A DNA stretch of 38,541 nt, taken from positions 33,039-71,579 of the forward strand of contig VAXP01000138.1 in NCBI GenBank assembly GCA_005884125.1, in the 5' to 3' direction. The number at the start of each line of letters is the position of its first letter. The first letter of the stretch is position 1. Made by a program: the position numbers and the translations under genes. Below, piece by piece: positions 8,026 to 16,189 of the stretch. The stretch is from Actinomycetota bacterium (GTDB lineage Bacteria; Actinomycetota; Acidimicrobiia; Acidimicrobiales; AC-35). The notes under the pieces were generated by a model. That model was not told the origin of the DNA and made no database searches. It saw only the letters and a program-made list of their open reading frames with translations.

Positions 8026-8763
8026 TCAGCCCGTGGCCGCGGCCATGTCGCCGGCGGGCACGGCATCTGCCTGAGGCAGAGTGGCGATCCTCCCCCGATC
8101 GCTGGCCCCCACCGCTCCCTTGCGCACGGCGTAGCTGTTGACGTAGTCCTGGCCCGACAGCTCCCGCAGCTCGAACATGATCTCGTCGGTGATCTGGCGC
8201 AGGACCAGCGGATCGTCTCCGCGGCCGGGGTGGCGGTCGAAGTGCATGGGGGGCGAGATGCGCACGGTGACGGGCATGAACATGCGGGGCAGCGCCTGTC
8301 CGATGGGCTGTGCCTCCCGGGTTCCGATCATGGCCACGGCCAGCACCGGTGCTCCCGTCTGCAGGGCCAGGCGTGCGACTCCCGTATGGCCCTTGTGCAG
8401 GCGCCCGTCCGGCGATCGGGTCCCCTCCGGGTAGATCCCGAAGAGCCCGCTTCGGATCAGGACCTCGCAGGCCGAGCCCAGGGCGCGTTCCGAAGCCGAT
8501 CCCCCCTCCCGTTTGATCGGGATCTGGCCCACGGCCCGGAAGAACCAGGCCGTCTTGGGGTCCTCGAAGTACTCGGCCTTGGCCACGAAGGTGACCCGGC
8601 GCGGGAGCACGAGGGGAAGGAAGATCGAGTCGCAGAACGACAGGTGGTTGCTGGCCAGGATGGCGGGGCCGTGCCTGGGCACGTGCTCGAGGCCCTCGAC
8701 CCGGACCCGGTAGAAGAACCGCAGGAGGGGGGTGAGGACGACCCTGAGAACCCAATATGCCAC
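8026..8763 (-). CDS. 1-acyl-sn-glycerol-3-phosphate acyltransferase (PlsC family)
   Basis: ILASNHLSFCDSIFLP (NHxxxxD), VTFVAKAEYF, GIYPEGTRSPDGRLHKGHTGVARLAL. Confidence 0.88.
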   Translation of the reverse strand: MAYWVLRVVLTPLLRFFYRVRVEGLEHVPRHGPAILASNHLSFCDSIFLPLVLPRRVTFVAKAEYFEDPKTAWFFRAVGQIPIKREGGSASERALGSACEVLIRSGLFGIYPEGTRSPDGRLHKGHTGVARLALQTGAPVLAVAMIGTREAQPIGQALPRMFMPVTVRISPPMHFDRHPGRGDDPLVLRQITDEIMFELRELSGQDYVNSYAVRKGAVGASDRGRIATLPQADAVPAGDMAAATG

Positions 8764-8925
8764 CGAGAGCGCAGGCTAGACGCCGGCTGGCGGCCCCGGA
8801 CCGCCTGATTTGGCTCATCTGAGCCACGCTTCGTGCCGATTTGACCACTGGAGGTGCGGTCCCGACACCCACGCGCCCCTCCGCCGGACAGCGACGTCCG
8901 CGCCCGAGCGGGGGTGGGAGGAACC

Positions 8926-9408
8926 ATGAACAGGCGGCTGCGGCTTCGTGGCGGGGAGGACGGCTTCAGCCTCGTCGAGATCATGGTGGTGATCGTGATC
9001 ATCGCCATCCTGCTCGCCATCGCCATCCCCACCTTCTTCGGCGCACGCGACAAGGCCAACAACCGCTCGGCCCAGTCCAACATCCGCAACGGCTACACGG
9101 CCGAGCGCATCTTCTACGCCGAGGCGCAGCAGTTCACAGGTGACGTTCCCACCCTCAAGGGCATCGAGCCCGCGCTCGACTTCGTGAAAGTGGACCCCGG
9201 CCAACCGCTCACGTGGCAGACCGGTTCGGTCTACGTCTACGTCGACCTCGTCACCAAGACCCTGACCGTCGCCGCCCTGAGCGCCACCAGCAAGTGCTAC
9301 TACCTGCGGGAGGCCAACCCCTCCGCCGGGGCCCTGTTCGCCACCGACACCAGCTGCACGACCCTGGACGCCGTCGGCGGATTCAGCTCGGCGACCTGGA
9401 GCAGCTGA
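8926..9408 (+). CDS. Type IV pilin-like protein
   Basis: Prepilin signature GEDG|FSLVEIMVVIVIIAILLAIAIPTFFGARDKANNRSAQSNIRN with Glu at +5; ATG at 8926 preceded by GGGAGGAACC. Confidence 0.87.
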   Translation: MNRRLRLRGGEDGFSLVEIMVVIVIIAILLAIAIPTFFGARDKANNRSAQSNIRNGYTAERIFYAEAQQFTGDVPTLKGIEPALDFVKVDPGQPLTWQTGSVYVYVDLVTKTLTVAALSATSKCYYLREANPSAGALFATDTSCTTLDAVGGFSSATWSS

Positions 9409-9459
9409 CCGCTCGCCGCCTGATGGCTCGGAGCCGATCGCTCTCCAGCTGGGACGCGA

Positions 9460-10902
9460 TCACAGCCGGGCGATCTCCCTGTCGGTCCAGAACCCGTTGA
9501 GCGGCGTGTCGTGGCGGCCGCCGGCGGCGTAGAGCCTGAGGCGTTCCTGCCCCGCGGTAGAGAGCATCTCCGTCGCGTCGAAGAACGCCCGAGGGCCCGC
9601 GGCGCGCAGGGTCGAGTCGCCCCCACTCCCCCGTCGGGGCAGGTGTGAGGTGACGAGCACCACGGGGTTGATCTTGTTGCTGGCCAGGACGTGGGCTCGG
9701 CCCAGCGCCTTCCACATGGTGTCGGCCCGCGCCAACCCGGCGCCCGCGCCTGTGAACCCTCCCGTCACGTCGAAGTACCAGGGCACGTCGTCGGCCGCCC
9801 GGGCGACCAGGCTCACCTCCACACCGAGGCCCCGCAGCCTCGCCCCTTTCTGCACGACCCGGAATCCGGCGTCCGCCAGCACCACCTCAGCGATGGCGGG
9901 GGCGGCCTTGCCCTCATACGGGGCGGCCGCCGTAGCCGACGTGGGACCGCCCGTCCCCGACTCGACGCCCGCCACCTCATCGTCGACCCTCTGCCTGGCG
10001 ATGGCCACGTAGCCGGGATCGATGTCGTAGCCGGCGTGACGGCGGCCCGTCCGCACGGCGGCGACCATGGCGCTGCCCGAGCCCATGAAGGGGTCGAGAA
10101 CCAGGTCGCCGCTGTAGGTGTAGAGCTCGATCAGGCGTTGGGGCAGCTCCACCGGGAAGGGTGCGGGATGGCGCACCTTGCGGGCGCTCTCCGGCGCCAG
10201 GTGCCACACGTCGAGCGTGGCCTCCAGGAACTCGTCGGTGGTGATCGCACTCTCGTGGGGCAGTCCCAGCTCCCGGCGCTGCCTGGGATCCTTGGCCCGG
10301 TCGAAGCGGCCCTTGCTGGCGACGACCACCCGCTCGGTGAGGTCCCGCAGCACGGGGTTGGCCGGACTCCGATACGAGCCCCACGCGCAGCTCCCGGCCG
10401 CGCCCTTGCCCTTCTGCCAGATGATCTCGCCTCTGAGCAGCAGGCCGAGGTCGTCCTGGAGGATGCGGATCACGTCGGCGGACAGGCTCCGGTAGGGCTT
10501 GCGCCCCAGATTGGCCACGTTGACGGCCAGGCGACCGCCGGGCTCCAGGACGCGCCTGCACTCGGCGAACACGTCGCGGAGCAGCTCCAGGTACTCCACG
10601 TAGGAGGCGGGTATGTGGCCCTCCCCCAGGGCGGCCTCGTACTCCTTGCCCGCGAAGTAGGGCGGTGAGGTCACGACCAGAGCCACACAGGAGTCGGGAA
10701 GGGGGCCTCCGCCGGGAAGCGTCATGCGGCGCGAGTCGCCCAGCATGCAGGCGGCCGAGCCCCGACACTCCTGCGGTGGGCCGGCGACGGCGTCGTCCCC
10801 CGAGACCTCGGGAAGCTCGAAGCGGGCGTAGAAGTCGCTGGAGTCGTGGCTCTCGCGGCGCCCCACGCCGAAGCTTGACGTCGAGGTGCCTCGGGGACGC
10901 AC
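9460..10902 (-). CDS. Site-specific DNA methyltransferase (N4-C/N6-A, TSPPY motif before SAM motif) with unassigned C-terminal domain
   Basis: VVTSPPYFAGKEYE (motif IV), LDPFMGSGSAMVAAVRTGRRHAGYDIDPGYV (motif I); order IV-I is beta-like. About 150 aa remain after the methyltransferase core. GTG start. Confidence 0.85.
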   Translation of the reverse strand: MRPRGTSTSSFGVGRRESHDSSDFYARFELPEVSGDDAVAGPPQECRGSAACMLGDSRRMTLPGGGPLPDSCVALVVTSPPYFAGKEYEAALGEGHIPASYVEYLELLRDVFAECRRVLEPGGRLAVNVANLGRKPYRSLSADVIRILQDDLGLLLRGEIIWQKGKGAAGSCAWGSYRSPANPVLRDLTERVVVASKGRFDRAKDPRQRRELGLPHESAITTDEFLEATLDVWHLAPESARKVRHPAPFPVELPQRLIELYTYSGDLVLDPFMGSGSAMVAAVRTGRRHAGYDIDPGYVAIARQRVDDEVAGVESGTGGPTSATAAAPYEGKAAPAIAEVVLADAGFRVVQKGARLRGLGVEVSLVARAADDVPWYFDVTGGFTGAGAGLARADTMWKALGRAHVLASNKINPVVLVTSHLPRRGSGGDSTLRAAGPRAFFDATEMLSTAGQERLRLYAAGGRHDTPLNGFWTDREIARL

Positions 10903-10923
10903 GCCCGCCGAGGCTACCAGCAG

Positions 10924-11016
10924 AATGACAACGGTGTCATTCGAGGCGCCGGCAGCCGTGCGTCCTCGACCGTCCTTGACCGTTCGGTCAAGAGATGCCT
11001 ACCGTTCGTCACGGTA
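10924..11016. promoter_or_regulatory. Cluster of three inverted repeats between the methyltransferase and tetR
   Basis: AATGACA-ACGG-TGTCATT (10924-10941), TTGACCG-TT-CGGTCAA (10976-10991), TACCGT-TCGTC-ACGGTA (11000-11016); all with perfect arms. Confidence 0.65.
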
Positions 11017-11612
11017 TGAACCGCAGGCTCACGGTTCGGGGGCGAGCACGGCGCCGCCAGCTCATGGACTTCGCCGCCGCCCGCTTCGCCGAAAAGGGCT
11101 ACCACCCCACCTCGGTGGCCGAGATCGTCTCAGGCCTGCACGTGGGCAAGGGCGTGTTCTACTGGTACTTCTCCTCCAAGGAGGAGCTCTTTCGCGAGAT
11201 CCTGCGCGAGGCCCAACAGGACCTGCGCCGGCGTCAGCAGCAGGCCATCGAGAACGAAGCCGACCCGATGCGGCGGATCGAGCTCGGCATCCGCTCCTCC
11301 ATGGGCTGGCTCGAGGAGAACCGCCACCTGTTCACGCTCTTCCAGCTGGCCGCCTCCGAGGAGCGCTTCTCGCCCACGCTGCGGCGGGGCCAGGACGTGG
11401 CCGTGGCCGACGTGGCCCGCCACGTCAAGGAGGGCATCGTCTCCGGGCGCATCCGCGACGCCGACCCCCAGATCCTCAGCTTCGCCGTGCTGGGCGTCAC
11501 CAATCAGCTGGCCCGCACCTTCGTGTTCGAGCGAAACGAGTCGCCGTCCCAGGTGGCCGACGCCGCCGTCTCCTTCTGCCTGGAGGGCCTGAGGGGACCG
11601 GGAGGCGAGTAG
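10995..11612 (+). CDS. TetR-family transcriptional regulator
   Basis: N-terminal HTH: RRQLMDFAAARFAEKGYHPTSVAEIVSGLHVGKGVFYWYFSSKEELFREIL. Start may be ATG 10995 or ATG 11016. Confidence 0.88.
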   Translation: MPTVRHGMNRRLTVRGRARRRQLMDFAAARFAEKGYHPTSVAEIVSGLHVGKGVFYWYFSSKEELFREILREAQQDLRRRQQQAIENEADPMRRIELGIRSSMGWLEENRHLFTLFQLAASEERFSPTLRRGQDVAVADVARHVKEGIVSGRIRDADPQILSFAVLGVTNQLARTFVFERNESPSQVADAAVSFCLEGLRGPGGE

Positions 11613-11657
11613 CTCCCCAAAACCTGATCCCCACCGGCGAGGCGGGCAGGCCCGTCG

Positions 11658-12830
11658 TCAGAGCTTGGTGAGGGCCCGGTTGATGGTGCGCACGGCCTGG
11701 CCGATGCGCTGCTCGTTCTCGATGAGCGCGAAGCGCACGTAGCCCTCGCCCCCGGGGCCGAAGCCGAAGCCGGGCGACGTGGCCACCTTGCCCTCTGACA
11801 CCAGGAGCTTGCAGAACTCGAGCGAACCCGTCTCCCGATAGGGCTCCGGGATCGGGGCCCACACGAACATGGTGGCCTTGGGCTTGGGGACGGTCCAGCC
11901 GATGCGGCTCAGCCCCTCGCACAGAGCGTCGCGCCGACCCAGGTAGATCTCGTTCACGAACTTCGGGTAGTCGGGCGACTCGTTCATGGCCACGATGGCT
12001 GCGATCTGGATGGGCTGGAAGGTCCCGTAGTCCAGGTAGCCCTTCAGCTTGGTCAGGGCGGCGACGATCTCGGGATTGCCCACCATGAACGCCACCCGCC
12101 AGCCCGCCATCGAGAACGACTTGGTCAGCGTATAGAACTCGACGGCGACGTCCTTAGCCCCCGGTACCTCGAGGATGGACGGGGGCTGGTAACCGTCGAA
12201 GGCCGTGTCCGAGTAGGCGAAGTCGTGCACGAGCACGACGTCGTGCTCGGAGGCGAAGTCGACCAGGCGCTGCATCCAGGCCAGATCGACGCAGGTCGTG
12301 GTGGGATTGTGCGGGAAGGACAGCACGATGACCCTGGGCTTGGGCCAGGCGTTCTCCCACGCCTCCATGAGGTTGTCGAAGAAGTCCTCCTCCGGCCCCA
12401 GGCGGACCTGGCGCACATCGGCGCCCGCGAAGAGCGGGCCCCAGATGTGGATGGGATACGACGGCGTGGGCACCAGCGCGGTGTCGCCGGGACCGAGCAG
12501 GACCCACATCAGGTGGGAGAGGCCCTCCTTGGCCCCGATGGTCGTCACCACCTCGGTGTCCGGGTCGAGCTCGACACCGAACCGGCGCAGGTAGAGGTCG
12601 GAGACGGCACGGCGGAGCTTGGGTATGCCCCGGCTGGCGGAGTAGCGGTGGTTGCGGGGGTCGCGGACCTTCTCGACCAGCTTTTCGACCGCGCTCTCGG
12701 GCGAAGGGATGTCGGGGTTGCCGAAGCCCAGGTCGATGATGTCCTCGCCGGCGCGGCGAGCCTCGGCCTTCAGGCCGTCGATGATGCTGAGGACGTACGG
12801 GGGCAGGCCGGTGATGCGACGGAACTCCAT
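11658..12830 (-). CDS. alaC: PLP-dependent aminotransferase, AlaC/YfdZ-like (fold type I)
   Basis: MEFRRITGLPPYVLSIIDGLKAEARRAGEDIIDLGFGNPDIPSP, SFPHNPTTTCVD, HDFAYSDTAFDGY, LTKSFSMAGWRVAFMVGN. ORF opens at 12878; the MEFRRI Met (about 12830) is the likelier start. Confidence 0.82.
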   Translation of the reverse strand: MEFRRITGLPPYVLSIIDGLKAEARRAGEDIIDLGFGNPDIPSPESAVEKLVEKVRDPRNHRYSASRGIPKLRRAVSDLYLRRFGVELDPDTEVVTTIGAKEGLSHLMWVLLGPGDTALVPTPSYPIHIWGPLFAGADVRQVRLGPEEDFFDNLMEAWENAWPKPRVIVLSFPHNPTTTCVDLAWMQRLVDFASEHDVVLVHDFAYSDTAFDGYQPPSILEVPGAKDVAVEFYTLTKSFSMAGWRVAFMVGNPEIVAALTKLKGYLDYGTFQPIQIAAIVAMNESPDYPKFVNEIYLGRRDALCEGLSRIGWTVPKPKATMFVWAPIPEPYRETGSLEFCKLLVSEGKVATSPGFGFGPGGEGYVRFALIENEQRIGQAVRTINRALTKL

Positions 12831-12890
12831 CGCATCGAGGGTAACCGAGGCGCGAGAGTGTTCCCTGCCCTTTGCCACCGCCCACCCCGC

Positions 12891-13589
12891 TCAGAGCGCG
12901 CCCACCTCGGCGGCGGCCTCGGCCACCACCTCCAGGGAGCTGGGCCAGGCGCACACGGTCCACGTCGCCCCCGCCTCGGCCAGCTCCTTCAGACTCTCGG
13001 CGAGCGCCCCAACCCCGCCCGGGAGCGGGCCTGCCCACGTCGCTTCCGCCTCGGTCTCGGACGCGACGGCGGCGACGGGCGCCTCCCAGTAGTTGACCGC
13101 CACCCCCTCCTCCACCGCCACCGCCCGCGTCTCGCGCGCTCCGGCTCCGATGCCCACCCAGGTCGGGATCCCCAGCGCCCGCAGCTGGCGGCAGCACCAG
13201 CGCAGGGCCTCTCGCCGCGCCGGGGCGGGCGGGTAGTCCACCCCGAAGGCCAGGTTCTCGGCTGCGCTCATGCGGTCCCCCGTCCCCAGCCCGGCGATGA
13301 AGCGCCCCGGCGCCATGCGGGCGAGGGAGGCCAGCTCGTGCACGAGCACGGCATCGGGCACGAGGCCGACCCGGGCCACCAGCGTCGCCAGCCGCACGCG
13401 CTCCGTCTCCGCGGCCAGGGCGCCGAGGAGAGGCAGGGCGGGAAGCACGGGTTTGTCCGGCTGCCCGATGGGCCACAGGTGGTCGAAGACGAAGACCCCG
13501 TCCAGGCCCAGCTCCTCCGCCCGGAGGGCGGCGACGATGGCGGTCTCGGCGTCCTCCTGGAACTGGGGCAGAGTGACGCCGACCTTCAC
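12891..13589 (-). CDS. LLM-class (luciferase-like) flavin-dependent oxidoreductase
   Basis: MKVGVTLPQF, AALRAEELGLDGVFVFDHLW, LATLVARVGLVPDAVLVHELASLARMAPGRFIAGLGTGD. Confidence 0.8.
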   Translation of the reverse strand: MKVGVTLPQFQEDAETAIVAALRAEELGLDGVFVFDHLWPIGQPDKPVLPALPLLGALAAETERVRLATLVARVGLVPDAVLVHELASLARMAPGRFIAGLGTGDRMSAAENLAFGVDYPPAPARREALRWCCRQLRALGIPTWVGIGAGARETRAVAVEEGVAVNYWEAPVAAVASETEAEATWAGPLPGGVGALAESLKELAEAGATWTVCAWPSSLEVVAEAAAEVGAL

Positions 13590-13593
13590 GGCC

Positions 13594-14571
13594 TCAAGGG
13601 CCGAGGAGCATGGCCGCCCGGCCTGCGGCCCCTATGGCGCCGGCCCGCTCTCCCAGCTGGGCGGCCACGATGGGCACGGGCGGACGGTGATCGGCCCCCT
13701 CCACGAGTCCGTGGAAGGCGGCCCGGGCCGGCGCCAGCAGCAGCTCACCCGCCTCTATCAGCCCCCCGCCGATGACGATGATCCCGGGGTCGAAGATGTT
13801 GGTCAGGTTGGCCAGGCCCACGGCCAGCCACCAGCCGAAGGTGTCGATGACGGCCCTGGCGTCGGCGTCACCCTCGGCCGCGGCCGTGGTGACGTCCTCG
13901 CCCCGCACCGCGTCGATGTCGCCGCCCGCCAGCTCCACGACCCGGCGCGCCCTACCCGACAGGGCCTCCTGGCGGGCCAGCCACCCCAGGCCCGAGCCCG
14001 ACGCGAAGCGCTCCCAGCATCCGCGCTTGCCGCAAGGGCACTCCGGCCCCGCGGGGTCGACCACCATGTGGCCGACCTCCCCCGCGAACCCGCTGGCGCC
14101 CAGCAGCAGCCGCCCGCCACTGACGATCCCGCCACCGATGCCAGTTCCCAGGGTCACGACGACGACGTCGTCGGCGCCCCGGCCGGCTCCGTGGGTCCGC
14201 TCGCCCCACCCCGCGCAGGTGGCGTCGTTCTCCACCGCCACCGGCACCCCACCGACGCGCGACCGCATCAGGGGACCGAGCTCGAGCTCCGAGACGCCGG
14301 GCAGGTTGGGCGCGAAGCGCAGGCGGCCGCTCCGGTCCACCAGGCCGGGGGCACCGATCCCCAGGGCCACCGGTTTGGGCTCCGTGACCGAGAGCTCGTC
14401 CCACAGTCCCACCACGGCATCCACGATGGCCTCGGCCCCGTGAGGGGTCGGCACCCGCCGCTCGGCCAGGACGGGCACCTCGTCGCCCTTGGCCTCCCCG
14501 ACGAGCGCCCCCAGGAGCTTGGTGCCTCCCAGGTCGACGCCCACGGTGGGGCCGGGGGAGGTGGTCGTCAC
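13594..14571 (-). CDS. ROK-family sugar kinase (glucokinase-like)
   Basis: TVGVDLGGTKLLGALV, VENDATCAGWGE, TLGTGIGGGIV, GHMVVDPAGPECPCGKRGCWERFASG (ROK zinc signature). GTG start at 14571 inferred; listed ORF extends further upstream. Confidence 0.86.
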   Translation of the reverse strand: MTTTSPGPTVGVDLGGTKLLGALVGEAKGDEVPVLAERRVPTPHGAEAIVDAVVGLWDELSVTEPKPVALGIGAPGLVDRSGRLRFAPNLPGVSELELGPLMRSRVGGVPVAVENDATCAGWGERTHGAGRGADDVVVVTLGTGIGGGIVSGGRLLLGASGFAGEVGHMVVDPAGPECPCGKRGCWERFASGSGLGWLARQEALSGRARRVVELAGGDIDAVRGEDVTTAAAEGDADARAVIDTFGWWLAVGLANLTNIFDPGIIVIGGGLIEAGELLLAPARAAFHGLVEGADHRPPVPIVAAQLGERAGAIGAAGRAAMLLGP

Positions 14572-14576
14572 TTCGC

Positions 14577-15776
14577 TCAGAAGCGCAGGAGGGCGCCGAT
14601 GCGCCCCAGGACGTCGAGGTCGGCGTCGCCGACGCAGATGTTGACCACGCATCCCTGACGGAGCGCCTCCTCCACTGCCGCCTCGACCACATCGTCGACT
14701 CGGTCCATCGAGGCTCCACAGCGATGACAGCTCGGACCCCGTGCCGCCAGCTGGCTGCACGAGGCGCAGCGCCAACCCGGGTCCTCATAGCCGTCGGAGA
14801 CGAGAAGCCCGTGCACCCGGCGCTCGCCCAGGGCCCCCAGAACGGGACCGAGACCGGCCACTGCCGCCCCGTTCCCGGCGCCGACCCGATCGCGGAGGCG
14901 GCGGACCTGGACGGCCTGACGGTCGGCGCGAACCGTGTCCTGGACGTCCATGGCGGCGCGCCGCAACTCGTCGTCGGGCGCGCCCACGGGAAGCGACACC
15001 CGGGCCGCGACCCGGTCCCGGAGGTAGGAGTGGAGCTCGCGCTCGAGCTCGCTCACCACCTGTTCGGGCCCACCCAGCACCAGGTGCTCGAATCCCTGCC
15101 CCCGGAAGACCTGGAAGGCGACCTGGCCGGCCCGGCGCAGGTGGTGGTGGGCGGCGTCGGCGCGGTGGTCGGCCACGTGGTCGCGGTCCCAGTCGCCGCG
15201 GTCGTCCTCGTGGCGGGGCAGCGCGTCGAATAGCTCGCTGCGGTCGACCAGCTCGCCCAGCTCGAACACGAGGATGCGGGCGCGCTGGCGGTCGACCAGG
15301 AGCACACCGACGCGCTCGCGCTCCTCCAGGACCAGCTCCAGCTGTTGCACGTGAGGGGCCCGGTCCACCACGACCTGGTTGCGGACAGGCACGGGAAGCT
15401 CGACCACCTCCCACAACCCGGCGCCGGTACACGAGAACAGGGCCAGCCCGCGCGTCCGGGAACGGTCCACGCCCTGCCTGACCTGATGCTCGATACGGGC
15501 CAGGTCCTTGGCCAGGGGCGCCGCACCCTCCCGGCTCCAGGAGCCTCGCCCCAGATGGGCACGACGCCAGCGCCGGGCCCGTTCGTCGGCGCCACCGCCG
15601 TTGTCGTTCCTGGCCCTGGCCGCGGCGTGGCGCAGAAGCCGGCGCAGCTCGGCTTCGTAGTCGAGGGGGCGTCGGTGCCGCCGGCCGTCGACGTCCAGAT
15701 AGACCGACACGACCGGCGGTCCTCCGCTCCAGAAGTCCGCCAGCGTGCGCAGGACCTCTCTAGTCAGCGGGGCCAC
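14577..15776 (-). CDS. Bacterial archaeo-eukaryotic release factor (eRF1)-like protein (baeRF / Balon-related family) with zinc ribbon, no GGQ
   Basis: PPVVSVYLDVDGRR N-terminus, VGVLLVDRQRARILVFELGEL middle domain, HHHLRRAGQVAFQVFRGQGFEHLVLGGPEQVVSELERELHSYLRDRV, C-terminal WRCASCSQLAARGPSCHRCG and VEEALRQGCVVNICVGDADLDVLGRIGALLRF. GTG start preceded by GAGGAGGTGCC. Confidence 0.72.
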   Translation of the reverse strand: MAPLTREVLRTLADFWSGGPPVVSVYLDVDGRRHRRPLDYEAELRRLLRHAAARARNDNGGGADERARRWRRAHLGRGSWSREGAAPLAKDLARIEHQVRQGVDRSRTRGLALFSCTGAGLWEVVELPVPVRNQVVVDRAPHVQQLELVLEERERVGVLLVDRQRARILVFELGELVDRSELFDALPRHEDDRGDWDRDHVADHRADAAHHHLRRAGQVAFQVFRGQGFEHLVLGGPEQVVSELERELHSYLRDRVAARVSLPVGAPDDELRRAAMDVQDTVRADRQAVQVRRLRDRVGAGNGAAVAGLGPVLGALGERRVHGLLVSDGYEDPGWRCASCSQLAARGPSCHRCGASMDRVDDVVEAAVEEALRQGCVVNICVGDADLDVLGRIGALLRF

Positions 15777-15859
15777 GGCACCTCCTCAGGCGTCGGTCCG
15801 CGACGATCGTACGTCGCCGGGTCCGGAGAGGCGGCCGGACGACGACATCCGGGCACGCC

Positions 15860-16189
15860 TCAGCCGGGCTCCCCGGGCGAGCCGCCGGCTCGGGGAGCCT
15901 CAGCGGGCGCGTCCCCGCCTCTCGGTTTCGTCTCCGTCCCGGGGTGAGCCACACGGACGTGCTCCACCGGCGATCGGCGGTCGGTCGTGACCCGGCCGGC
16001 CCGTACCGCCTCGCCGACCATGCCCGCCACGAGCAACGCCGTGGCCGGCTCCCGGACCAGGTCCTCGGCGACGTCCAGGGCGGCCCGGGCCGCCTCGATC
16101 AGCTCGAGAGCTGCCAGCTGCAGGTGGGCCAGGGCCTCGGCCATGCGATCGGTGCGATCGGTGCGATCGGTCCCCTCCTCCCTGGTCAC
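15860..16189 (-). CDS. Small hypothetical protein coupled to the ArsA-like ATPase gene
   Basis: ATGA overlap with upstream gene (16186-16189); helical core MAEALAHLQLAALELIEAARAALDVAEDLV. Confidence 0.55.
   Translation of the reverse strand: MTREEGTDRTDRTDRMAEALAHLQLAALELIEAARAALDVAEDLVREPATALLVAGMVGEAVRAGRVTTDRRSPVEHVRVAHPGTETKPRGGDAPAEAPRAGGSPGEPG
16145..16171. repeat. Three tandem copies of a 9-bp unit GCGATCGGT (encodes DRT repeats)
   Basis: gcgatcggtgcgatcggtgcgatcggt read directly. Confidence 0.9.
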
